Origin: Branchiostoma floridae
Lineage: Eukaryota > Chordata > Leptocardii > Amphioxiformes > Branchiostomatidae
Reading direction: 5' to 3'
NCBI RefSeq assembly: GCF_000003815.2
Contig: NC_049979.1
Location: 14,803,459-14,867,458 of the forward strand
DNA: 64,000 nt
Below, piece by piece: positions 35,501 to 47,700 of the stretch; positions within the stretch are counted from its first letter, which is position 1; each line of letters opens with the position of its first letter. Position numbers and translations under genes: made by a program. The notes under the pieces are model-generated. The model had not been told where the DNA came from, ran no database searches, and saw only the letters and a list, made by a program, of their open reading frames with translations.

Positions 35501-37575
35501 GAATATAGACTACCACACTTTCCCACAAGTAATCCTACAAATGTTAGAGGATCCCTAGCCATAATTGGCCTCTGATATCACCTCTGAACCCATTAAACCA
35601 GACAAAGCCCAAACCATGAGTCTTGGTAAACTTTGAGAAGGAAAAGAGTTCAAAGACAGTATCTGTTTACCCCCTTGTTGTACTGCATGATCCCCAGGGT
35701 TGGGTAGACCCATGCACATGCAGCTGGGAGGATCTCGCTGTCAGCAAAGTTCACCCACTGTTGGACCAGCGCAGCAGACTTGGGACTGGTGCCCCGCAGC
35801 TGATCATTGCCCACTGGAACAAGATTAATATTACGTCAGTAATTATATCAGCGGGATTTTGGCAAGTCTCAAGTACATTGTACGTGCGATTGGGTCAGCA
35901 ATCCTGAGGAAGGCCATATGTATGGTCAGGTATTCATTAAGTCACTTTTCTTACTTTGGATTAGACGTTAAAACATACATCAGGGTAGCAGTCTTGCTCT
36001 TACTGGATTCCAGTGTGAGTTACAATTATTCCATACCTTAAGTACAAGGATAGAAATATACATGTATCTGTATGTTGAAGACAGTTCCCAAATTTTTATC
36101 TAGTTTCTACACGAGCATCAGACCGAGATGTATCATCAGGACTTCAGTATTACGTCCCCGTATAAAATACGGTCATCATTTGCAGGTTGAGTTTTGTTTA
36201 ATTCAATTACAATTCTACAGATAACTGATAAGGCATTGAACATGGCCATCCTTGCCTTCAAATGCTGGGACCTGAAGACGAACAAGAACATGCGATGTAT
36301 GCAATGAGCTATACATATCGTGCAACACTTACTCCTTAAAGAACACCTACTCATAACATTCACTATAAGTGTCAAGCAAGTTTACATTATATAAATTTAC
36401 TTAAGGTAAAACTTCATCCTTTTGCCAAGCAGCTGACTATCAGTTTATGAATCCAATGAAGTAAGAATAAGAAGGCCTTTTCGACAAGACAAAACATTGC
36501 ATAATGCATATTATCATTAGATGTTTTGGAAGCTAATGCTGATGCAAGAACCTGTAATAATACTGCTGTAGAAATTCTACAAGCAGAGGCTGGATGGTGA
36601 AGCAAATTGACTTACAGTAATAAGCGATGGCGTTACTCTCGAAGAGGCATGTGCCATCCTTGCCTTCAAATGCTGGGACCTGAAGACGAACAAGAACATG
36701 TGATGACAATATGTTGGTGATACATTGTATCGAAAGAGCAACATAGTTTTCTTCTTTTTTTTTTTTTTACATTTATTGCAATATGAACTGTAGCAAAATC
36801 TATCATGCAAAGATAGAAAATAACATTTTGGTTTGAATAAAATAGTTTGTATGTAAGATTTCACTGACTACAGTCCACACTCCACAGTAAGGTATGCACG
36901 TGTTTCATGCTATAGATTTATCATACTAGATTTTTCCATGCCCCCCTCCCCCAATAGAGTCTAATAAAAAAAAAAGTAATATGTTTCCATAACTAGAAAG
37001 TGTATAACATCCGGTTACCGATAATCTTAGAATTGTACTGACATGAAAATAAAAACTCAATGCATCAATTACGAGCCGCACATTTCAAGTTAAGCGTTCT
37101 GGCTATTCTTTACACTGAAGTGGTGCTCTAACATTACTGACGTGGCGAACAGACGACTTTTGCAAATATTTTCCGCCATGTGTGATTTGCATGCTGAACA
37201 AATTTTTCCCTGTCTGAAAAAAAAGGAGCACAATCAATAAAGAAATTGACGTACCTTCCCGACGGGGAATTTCTTGAGAAAGTCAGGCGTCTTGTTGGTT
37301 TCGCCGAGTTTGAAGGCCGGCGGGTCCGAGACCACGTTCAGCTGGGCACCGCTGTACTGTGCGGCGACCTGGGCCTTGTAGGCCCGGAAGTTACCCGGGT
37401 AGGTATATAACGTCTGGAAAAACACAATTTCACACACAATCGACAAAATATCAACACAAACACATAAAGTGACATCTTCTCAATATGAAATGACCCAAAA
37501 CTGAGAAGTTGTCATTACATTTAACGCCGGATGGGCGAGATTTGAGCAGAAGTTCCAACTTACACCAGAGGCCAT
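32511..37575 (-). CDS. EEF1G: Translation elongation factor eEF1 gamma
   Basis: eEF1G is the scaffold subunit of the eEF1B complex that recharges eEF1A with GTP. Ten exons close in frame to 431 residues (human 437): 37575-37564, 37413-37255, 36679-36616, 35813-35671, 35339-35196, 34853-34724, 34332-34149, 33565-33393, 33086-32962 and 32672-32511. The N-terminal GST-like domain starts [19 protein letters not shown], with VPAFEGKDG at the thioredoxin-fold turn and [17 protein letters not shown] in the helical part. A Lys/Glu/Gln-rich linker follows (exon 7, [18 protein letters not shown]). The C-terminal EF1G domain contains [46 protein letters not shown] and ends GKCYK. The first exon holds only four codons. 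Intron 3 contains a perfect duplicate of the start of exon 3. Confidence 0.97.
36245..36292 (-). repeat. 48-bp duplicate of EEF1G exon 3 start and its acceptor
   Basis: These 48 bases are identical to 36653-36700, which contain the first 27 bases of exon 3 (36679 leftward, coding VPAFEGKDG) and the intron bases before its acceptor. The copy therefore carries an intact splice acceptor and nine codons, but no donor or the remainder of the exon follows. If spliced in, it would probably disrupt the mRNA. The two copies are about 408 bp apart. Confidence 0.85.
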
Positions 37576-37604
37576 TGCCGCAACAGGGGGAAAGAGAATG
37601 CGCA
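37576..37604 (-). promoter_or_regulatory. EEF1G: EEF1G 5' UTR with candidate 5' TOP tract
   Basis: Just upstream of the EEF1G start codon, the minus strand reads TTCTCTTTCCCCC (37598-37586), ending about 10 bases before the ATG. Vertebrate EEF1G mRNAs carry a 5' terminal oligopyrimidine tract that couples translation to mTOR, and this tract is in the right place for a very short leader. The start site has not been measured. Confidence 0.5.
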
Positions 37605-38797
37605 GACGGCCGACAGAGGCAACGTGGATTGCGCAAGTTGCAATATGCAAGCAACCAGCAGAGGGCGCCGTTACAAAGTCCAGTTGAATGTTCAAGCAGA
37701 TGTTAGGGTCGTGGCAGGAGGAAATTCGTAAGTCAGATGAACATTTTTTTTTAAATCGAATCTGACCCACAACCCTAACGTTATATAGGGTCCTTGAGTA
37801 TAATCTTTCGGCAATCTGTGAAATGCAGCCTTGGCATAGTTCACAGTTCTGCTTGCCCTAGGCCTGCACTTCTTCATTATTAAAGATAGACCCAGAATGG
37901 CGGCCTTTGTCATTTCCCACTTTTCAAACTTTCAAGCAATTTCAGATTAACTTACCCGTCTCTTCATATTCACCATCATCATACAGATAACTTGTAAGGT
38001 AAGTCCCTCGTGGTTTATTCTTATGATAATAGTGAGGGTCGATTGGATAATTAAGTATAGAGGTGTGGTCATAGCCTCAAACAGGCTAAGCGGTTTTGAC
38101 TAGTGAAAATCAGTAATGTTACAACATATGGCAGATGATTGGCTAGAGAGTCAGCCCACTGTAACTGTGGGCTAACAAATTAGCAAATAAGATCCAGTGC
38201 TGACCAAGCTCCCCCTGGCAAATTATTCTTCCCGCCTGGCCATGGCTAGCTTTTATTCTGCCAGCACAGTCTGGTAAAAGTAGGTTGCAATTATAACGCC
38301 TTGGTCTGATGGAGATATTACATACAACGTATATATGAGGACATACATTTTACTAATGTTTAGTAAGTGGAGAGCACTACTGTGGAAGCCGCGATATTCA
38401 AGATCTTCCAGTCACGTGTTGCCGCAGAAAAGTAAGTTACAACTACAACACTGGTGTTTGACCAGGCAAGGATAAACAGACAAATGTTATACGGATTATC
38501 ATTGATTAAAGCAGAAATTACCTGACGCGTATGGCCACTATGAAAAAGCCAAAACATTCAAGAAGAATGTGGGCTTTACACAGAAGAAGGGAAGAGACAA
38601 GTGGTCATTTATGAACCGTTATGCGTTTTATAGATGAGTCGCTAGAGGCCGCCATTCATCAGCTACAAGCCGATTGGTCCACTTCCGGGATTATCCATAT
38701 TTGGATACCCAATATCCCGGATGTACAATTTTGGGGTTGCTGAGGACAGGGATCGATTTCTGGTCGTAGGGTAGAAAACCGCAGAAAATTAGCCAAA
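37605..38797. promoter_or_regulatory. Divergent intergenic region EEF1G / PPP3R1
   Basis: This head-to-head interval of about 1.2 kb separates EEF1G and calcineurin B. Near the calcineurin B side are GCCGCCAT (about 38648-38655, YY1-like), an inverted CCAAT box (ATTGG, 38673-38677) and an ETS-type ACTTCCGG (38681-38688). No TATA box is evident. No coding sequence is seen. Confidence 0.5.
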
Positions 38798-41700
38798 ATG
38801 GTAAGTAATGGAGATTTTTGCGTGTATTTGTTAACTACATATTTTTCTTGACATTCTCAAGGTCAGGTCTGAGGGACGGAACGCCTATTTTAGCCGCCAA
38901 ACAGGCGTAACATCCTCGCTATAATCAGCGCGACTGTCCTGCATCTCCAACCCGTGAAGCTCTCGAAAATATCAGGCCGATTTACAAATTCGGGTCAATG
39001 TTATGCCCGTAACACGCCCTCTGGCATATCAACAAATGTCCGGAGATCCTTGAAAAATGTCCAGCATTCTCTCCAGCAAGGCGTGTCTTGGTCGTTGATA
39101 CTATTTTCTGAAGGTGCGAAGCACCGAGGGACGACCGATATTTTTGACATACCGGCTGTGAATATTTAGAGCCCGACCCACCCCAGCCCCAAATCACCGC
39201 TGTTTTGTTCGCCGCTGATTTGTGAATTCCACTAAAAACATACTGGATTTCCAGCCTAGAGACACAGGACTGCAGACAGGGCATGTGCAGGCAATATTGT
39301 CTAATTTTACATCAACAGGTATAATCTGGATAGATTCATGTTGGAAAATATTAGTTTGGGTATTAATGTTTTGGTTTGGGTTCGTGACAGCTTTATGTAA
39401 CGTTATGTTGCCTAATTCACTTGGGGAAGACACATTGCCACAGGCATCATGGCATATTTAATGATTATAAATAATCTACTAGTATTTATTCATCCGCATC
39501 AGTCTTCAGGAAATTAAATCTGTGGTATCTACTTATTGGGCAGCTCATCAACACAGCCACAAGTAAAAGAGAAACACATCTCTAGGCTTTTATATAAAAC
39601 TTCCATATTGACAAATATTACAATACGCTTGTTACACTATTTTCTGCCAACTGTTGACATCTGCACACCATACCTGGACCCCTTTACTGTAAATGCAGAA
39701 ATGTTTGCGGTGGTTTTATGTTTACGGTTTTTGCGTTGCAAATTTACCGCAAACTTAAAACCACCGCAAACATTTTTTCCATGGCAGTAAGAGACTACAG
39801 TGCATGGTGCTACCGCGAACTTAAAACCACCACAAACAGTCCTTTTTCCCCGCTGCCACGAAATTAATTCCCTGCGAACTTAAATGCATTTACAGTAATA
39901 CGCAGTATCCTACCACAGATCACCCCATACCCTCACCCCTTACACAGTAGTTCCCTTCCACACACCTCACCCCACAGGTAATACTTGAGATTTTGTAGCT
40001 AGGTCCAGAAATGCGTATGATATTGCCATCAGTTCTGCCTCAGCAGGTCCCCAGACAGGGTGAAATGTGGAAAGGTCAAACTGATGTATGAAGATTAGAT
40101 GGGCCAGGGGAGGTGAGAAACTGGTGCAGTGGTTTTATCTGTCATCACACACAGAAACTGTGTTTCCTTGGTTCTTGTGGAAGTGCCTTTTGATGGGTCG
40201 GGTGGGGTGAGGAGAAGGTTGACAAGAAAAAAATCTCTTACTATTGACATGGAAGTCCCATCCTTTCCATGATTTCCCTATAGTCACAAATTGCTGTTAT
40301 ACACAGTAACAGTTGTAATTGTTTTTTTTTATCTATAAGAGTATTACATGCATGAGGTGATGATTGCAATCTGCCACAACAGCACTTTCCCTCTCCCAGC
40401 ACCCCTGGATTGGTCATTTCCTCTTCCCAAGGATGCAATCAGTAGAATGAGAAGGTAAATTTGCTCCATGTCACATTATGAAAATAAATCCTTTCTTTGT
40501 CATCAAAAATTAAGAAAGCAAAATCCTATACTAAATGTTTTGCAGTTATTCACAGTGTTAAATTTTCCAGCAAATCACAAGCACATTACATGAGACTTAC
40601 TTCAAATCATATATTTAAAGGAAAGGATGCCTGGTGGTTGGAAAGGCGATACATGTATTTCAAAGTAAAAGAATAATTTCATTATCATGGTTTTGTAAAA
40701 TGTATTTTTAAAAAAATTTAATGGGTCAATCATTCACCAGCTGTGCATTGGACTGGTCTATAACAATTTAATGAAAATTAATGTTAATTGTATTGGAGGT
40801 CCTTTCTGTGCTACAAATACTTTTTTGGCATACTTAAATTTACATAACAATTCAAAGTCTTACTTTATGAATTACATGAGTTAACATCTCTGTATGTTTA
40901 AGGCACGATCTAGACACGGTTTTTCCCGATATCGGCGAGCCAACAACCTCTCACCGACAGCTTTTTTTTCAGCGTCTAGATGGAACTGCAATATCGCCAT
41001 AAAGATATCGGGAAAATTTCTCCCGAAAGGTCCGGACCATTCGTACGATAGCCTAGCAGGGGTCCCCGATAGCTTAGCAGGGGTCCCCGACAGCTTCCTC
41101 GCGCGGGTAGATGTATCCCGACTTCGGGAAGGCTCATTAGCATTCAACGCGGGCTCATTAGGCTATGTAGCTGTTTATGACTGCAAGCGCCATGGGTGTC
41201 CCGTGGCCAACGTTCCAGATCCCTCCCGACACATCCACAGATATCGGTAAAAACTGTGTATAGATTGGGCCTTAGTCTACTGTTGTTGTTTTTTTTGTTG
41301 TTTTTTTTAAACTTTAAACTTAGTCTACTGGTTTGTGTTGACTTGCTTTGCTACACTAGACCAATAGGTCACAATTTAAACCATGGCCATTTCTTCAAGT
41401 ACAAGTGATTTGGACATGGTTTTGTCAGCTGTTTTGTCCTCATATCATCAGTTCTCCACTACCATTTAATCCCCTGGTCGTACTGACAGCTGCTGCAATT
41501 TTCTGACTGTCCCAGCACAGAATAGAAAGGATGCCATTACATTCAAATGTTCCAGATAATAACTGTACCTTTGGGATTTATCAGAACGAATGATTTATCA
41601 GAAAGAATGTATGAACATATTTGTAATTTTTTTGTTGTGTTCGATAGTTCTTGAAAATAGGTTTCTTGAGTTCTATCAATCAGTCATCAAGTTTGTAATG

Positions 41701-44700
41701 ATAAGAGTCATGTCTTACTAATCCTTAGCAAACTGGATCTGCAGAATTTTCATGGGTGTGTCTGCTTCAAACAACTATGTGAGATGTGTTCAACATTTTC
41801 GTGCCACAATGATGCACATTGTCAGATGTTAACACTTTTATTTCTATGGAGACTTCTAGCTTCACATTCATCTGACTTCACAATTGACAATTACCAGAAT
41901 GATATTGGATGAATGATTACAACTAGGCAAGCATTAAATAGAGCCATCTAACTAACCTTTCTGAAAGGTATTTGCCGGAGAATACAAAGTTACCTCCTGT
42001 AAAAATTACATTCCAAATGGGATGGGATATATCCATTTATCTGGCTTGTTTTGTCATCACATTTGTCCTACCTGGAGCAAACTAGTTGATTAAAGTGTTC
42101 CTATGTATAAGACATTCACTCCATCATGTCATTAGATGGATAGTTTGATTACTGGTTAAAAATTCTGCATCAGACCCTCAAGGTCAGAGATGTCACCCAG
42201 AGATGTCACAAACTGCAGACATCTCACAACGTGTCAGCATGTAAGATGGACTACAATGGCCATAAACCTAAATTTACTATGTTTAAATATTAATGTTGCT
42301 TTCCATTGATAACTTTCTCCTAGTTCAGGCAGCCTTTTGGCTCCAAATTTTTTGGTATGATGTCAGACAACCCAGGGGAGGTTAATGTAGTTTTTCTCAT
42401 TTGTCAAATGAGGATTTCAGCTGTGCTAGTTTGAAAGGGCAGCGACAGTGCAAACAATTTTTGTCACCCTCCCTCCATTTCTGGCATTCACTCCCTCCCC
42501 TTCAATTTTGGAAATTTTTTTGAATGCCCCTTCACTTTTGCCTCCCCTCCCTTCCCCCTGCACCTCATGAATGGACCAGTCCTAATTGAAATTCTGTATG
42601 GATGACCCCCAGTTCTCTCCCAGTCCAGGTTATGGGCTAATTAAACATTATGTCACATGTACACACTTTTGTACGCATGACACGAACCCCACCAGACAAT
42701 TTGTACCAAGATTTGACTTGTCACGTACACTGGTGATGAAAATTTAGCTCATGAATGTAATGTCAGGAAGGAAGTACGTACTTCAAACACCACTTGTTGT
42801 AACAGGTAAGGATGGTTTTTTGTGTACTTCGTCAATTACATTTCGAATAGGCACAGCGTTGGCTGGATCAAATGGGAAACACTGATACTAGAAATTAGAA
42901 TGTTACACAGTACAAGTGGGTCTTGGACCTCTTGGTCTAGACTTAGGTAGTATTCACTATAGTTTAGCGTCAAAAATCTTTTGTATGATTTAAGTAATGG
43001 TTGATGAAAACCACTTCACAGCAAGCTTTGTACAACAGTGGACAAAATTAACAGATATTTTTTGTGTTTCCATTTTAGGGGAATGAATCGTCCCTTCCAG
43101 AAATGTGCACACATTGTAAGTATACCAGCTTTTCTTTCTGTCTGAAGAAAATCATGGCATATAACCTGATATAGCCCAGAGAGTACAGTTAGTCGATAGC
43201 TAAGTAGCTCAGATGTATACATATTTTTGTGATATGACATCTTAGCTTTCATATCATCATAAATCAACGGAATCTTTCTTTATCATTCAAGCCTTACACG
43301 TTTCAAAGATTCACAATTGTAATGCTGGTATGGATGACTTTGCCCAACATTGGTGTTTTTCCCTGTTCAGCAGATTCATTGCATAATTAGAACTTGCAGA
43401 TGAACATTGTCACTCTTGAAGATATACCATAGACAGTTGGATTTTTTTAAGGTTATAGACTGTTACTTTTTACCCATATGTATTAGATTTATTAGTATTA
43501 TTCTCACTCTTCTGTAAGCAGGGGGTTAAGTTGACACATTGTTACATGTATGTGATTAGGTAAACAATCAGGACTCAAAATTCATCATGGTTAACTGAGG
43601 GTAAATTTTACAAGTTATCTTCTCTGTGTGACAGACTTGTGAGGATGACAAAGTCACCCAGAATTGTAGTTGCTGTCTGTCCTTTTAATCTTCAAATTTG
43701 ATGTATGGATGAGCAAGTGACAGAAAAAAAAGGTTAAATTATGTGACCATGAGAATAGATATATCTGTCTGTCAAAGAATGCTGTCACATGAGATGCCAT
43801 CATTGTCCGTGCAAACAAAACAGGTAATTTCCTGTCAAGCTATTTTGTTTCAACTTGGCTACAGTATAATCTGTTGTACAAATCATCTCATGAGTCATGA
43901 GAAGCAGGAGTCACTGCATTTTCCCTGACCTCCAGCTCTTGATAAACATCATCCTTGGCACTGCAGCTCCCATTGCAAAGGACTGAAATATTCATCTCTG
44001 ATTTTTTTACTGGGGTAGACCTTACTGTCAGTGTCTGCTTTTCAGGGAGGCACTGCAGGTACATGAACAGTATACCCAGAAGGACAAAATTTTTGCACAC
44101 AGTTCACAACCATAGGAGATACCTGAGACAATGATAACAACACTGTGCCAGTGTTCAGGGGGCAGAAGAGTGCCAGCAGAGAAAGAGAGTCAGAGGCTCT
44201 AAATGTTTAGGTATAAACTTTCCTAATGTGTGCATAAAAGCTCATCTGTATATGTGGGTACAAGTATAAACCTTCCACACATAAGGTATTCAGTATTCAG
44301 TTCAAAACCACAGATGACAAATAAGGTGACTCCCAGATATATATACAGCCTTCAAAGTTGTCCTAATCTAGAAATGGCTGTAGTAGGGAAATTTGCCAAA
44401 TTTTGTTTGTTGTGTTGGAACAAAGTTAAGCTGTTTACAGTATAATCTTTCCGGTATCATAGACCAGTGCTCAGTATTGAGCCGGTATTGGCAGTCAATA
44501 TGTTTGGACCCAAGGGGCAAGTCTTTGGCTGTGGTCCCTTTTGTCCATCCAGCTAATGTTGCACCTGCCCCATCCAATATTTATTTCCTACCTCCTGTAC
44601 AAAAGGTCCCATGATATTCTGAACTGCTTCCCCAAAAGCTTTCATCAAAATTTGTTCACCTTGCCATAATGCTTTAGAAATTCAGTTGATCAGCGCTTTA

Positions 44701-47700
44701 CATAGCACTTACAGTACTTATTGTTGTCATGAAGAAAAATTATGGGAATGAGCAACTAATATTATATGAGTAATGGTAATAAGTGGAACATATATCACAC
44801 AAATTATCTCCCTTTCAGATGACAACATTCATCACATTGAAATGTAACTGTGCTACCATTGTACAATCACATTGTGTATAGGATTCAAAATGTTACTTTG
44901 TACAGTCTTCTCAACCATTGTGACTTGCTGTACTCCTCTTCATAAAGGAGTACACTTTTACCAACATGTTTCATTAAGAGCTTACCAGTGTTTACATCTC
45001 TTTACCCTTTAACTTCCCTACCAGATGAAGAAGGACCAGGCCAGGAATTACTGTGTATGCTTGAATAACAACAAAACCTCTGCACCAAAGACTGCTCCAC
45101 TACCCCACTCACTAACAAGCCAACATGCATGTTACTATTGTTAGACAAAGGCACACCAACTTGGCTTCTTGGATGTCAGCAATCAAGTTCATTGTGCATC
45201 AAGTTCATTGTGCATCAAGTTCATTGTGCATGAGAAGGGAAAACTCTTCTGGTATTCACCTGCTGATAGCAAACTTTCACCATCAAACAAACTTCTTTCA
45301 AAAGATGTCTCTTCTTTTAAATCAGAGTAAGACAGATGGCAGTTTGTTGTGTCTTTAGGTTTTATCACAGGTGGCTTGCATGGTATGTCTCTCTCATGCT
45401 GTGAGAGATACCTTATCTCAGTGTGTTCTTGTAGTCCTGACATTTACCCCCTTTCCTTCAGTTGACCCGGAGGAAATCCGCAGGTTAGGGAAGCGGTTTA
45501 AGAAGCTGGACCTGGACAACTCGGGGTCCCTGTCGGTGGAAGAGTTCATGTCGTTACCAGAGCTGCAGCAGAACCCACTGGTCCAACGGGTTATTGACAT
45601 TTTCGACCAAGACGGCAATGGAGAGGTGGACTTTAAAGGTACCTGCAGGGATGGCTGTGTTGTGATCTGTTGTACATAAACAATACATGCAAGGAATTAA
45701 GGATACTAGTAACAAAAGCATGAACAAGGGAGTCGTGGAAGTTTCTATATTTTTGAAGATGATAAAGATTTCTAGTTTCTATTTGTAGAAGACAGGTGTT
45801 AAGATGGAACAGAACTTGAGCCATGCTACTTGTGGCACGTATGATAGTAGGGGAATATGTTTAGATAGAAGGATAACTCCCTTCAGACTTGGACAGCCCC
45901 TGTTTATTTGAAGTATTTCATGCTGTACAGATTTTATTGATGCAATAGTGTCAGAAATTAGTTTTGTTGTGTATTTTTGATCCTCATGACTTTTGCCTCT
46001 GTTTTAAGTTTTCAGTATTTGCTCCAATCACAGCAGGCCCTTCCACAGAGTCAACTTTTGTGTTTGTGTGTGTATGTGCCATAACACCAGTCACTTTTAA
46101 TACTTTAAAATTTGGTTCTGTAACAATTTGTTGAAGTTGAATATCTGCATATGTTATGTCATCTGGTATAATAATATTGCAGACATTATGACAGAGGATA
46201 AGATATCAAGATATGGCTGGAAACGTACTATTTCAATTAACTTTTCAAAACTTCACAAGACAGTACAGTACAGTACAACTTTCTGCTCTTGAAATTAGTC
46301 GTCTAACTTTTCAAAAGTGACCGGTGTTTGTTGTAGTGGTAGCCGCCTAACTTTGACTTGTCTCTCCGCCTGCAGAATTCATAGAAGGAATGTCGCAGTT
46401 CAGTATGAAGGGAGATAAGAACACCAAGCTAAGATGTGAGTATATAGGTTGGGTTGGCATGCGGCTTTTCCTTTTTTTCCACACTACACCTTTTTCTGCC
46501 TTCTTTCTCCTTCTCATGCAGAGTTTATAGAGGGCATGTCGCAGTTTAGTGTGAAAGGCGACAAGCAGTCAAAACTCAGATGTAAGTACGTGACAAGGCG
46601 GTGTTTCATTGTCGGCACCGTAGATGTAGCGCTCGTAGTGGTAGCTCTGTAGATGGTGTCAGCCCCTGTGACGGTAGCTAGACCCTCAGCCCAGCTGCAC
46701 TTGTCTCCGCCTTTCACGGACCCTGTTTTGTAACCAGTCAGCACCTGGTTCCTTCCTTTGTGTTTCCACAGTCATGTGCTTTTCGTCATGTTGCATATTT
46801 TCTCACAACTTGCATGCAGCACTTGCCTTGTTGTTTATATAATTGTAGCTCTGCACTGTTGCTTTATCTGTTTTTTGTTGTTATGTATTTCATGTATGGT
46901 GATTACAAATAGGTTAAAGGAAAGTCTTTGTGAAAAAGGTCAATGCTCATTTGCATATAACATTAAGTCATATTTTCTACACAAATCACAAAGTACCAAG
47001 ACTTACATTGTAGATATTAGAGACCATCTGCAGATTAAAAGGCTGATAGCTACATTCCACTGTAACTTCCAGGGCAGTTTTTTATGGTTGGTACAAATTG
47101 TGGTAGAATAGGAAATGGAGATAGATCAGGTTGTACAACTTTTTTGTCATGATGAATAATCCAACTGTAGCCACATATATACAGTATAGACATTTTAAAC
47201 CCAGTGCAACATGGCTGCACCTTGGCATCCACACAGACTTTCAGTTTCATATGAAAGTCAGCTCAGTTTACAGCAAAATGGAAATCCTTGCAACTTTGAT
47301 TGCAGAGAGAGTGGTGTACTCCCAATACAGTATAATTTAGGGTTGAAGACATAAATATCTACAGTCCTGTAGCCCCATCTTGGGTAATATTGACACATAG
47401 TTAAGAATTTTGTACTTCATGGATTGTTGATCACTTACAAGAAGCAGTTGATGCAGAGAGAGCTCCTGTACAATCCTACCAACAATTACCTTCAACCTCT
47501 ATGACATGAACAAAGACAGCTTTGGAGTTGTTGAATGATTGCAAGAATCCACAGGTAACACTGAACAAACTGGCACCTTGGCTACATAACTTAAAGGTAT
47601 TTGGAACCATGCCTCCTCTCCACAGTTGCCTTTAAGATTTATGACATGGACAAAGACGGCTACATCTCCAATGGGGAGCTGTTCCAGGTGCTGAAGATGA

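Noticed and set aside
40881-41250. Overlapping 88- and 118-codon ORFs at 40.9-41.2 kb
   Set aside because: Both coincide with a GC-rich MITE and its tandem units, which explains the lack of stop codons.
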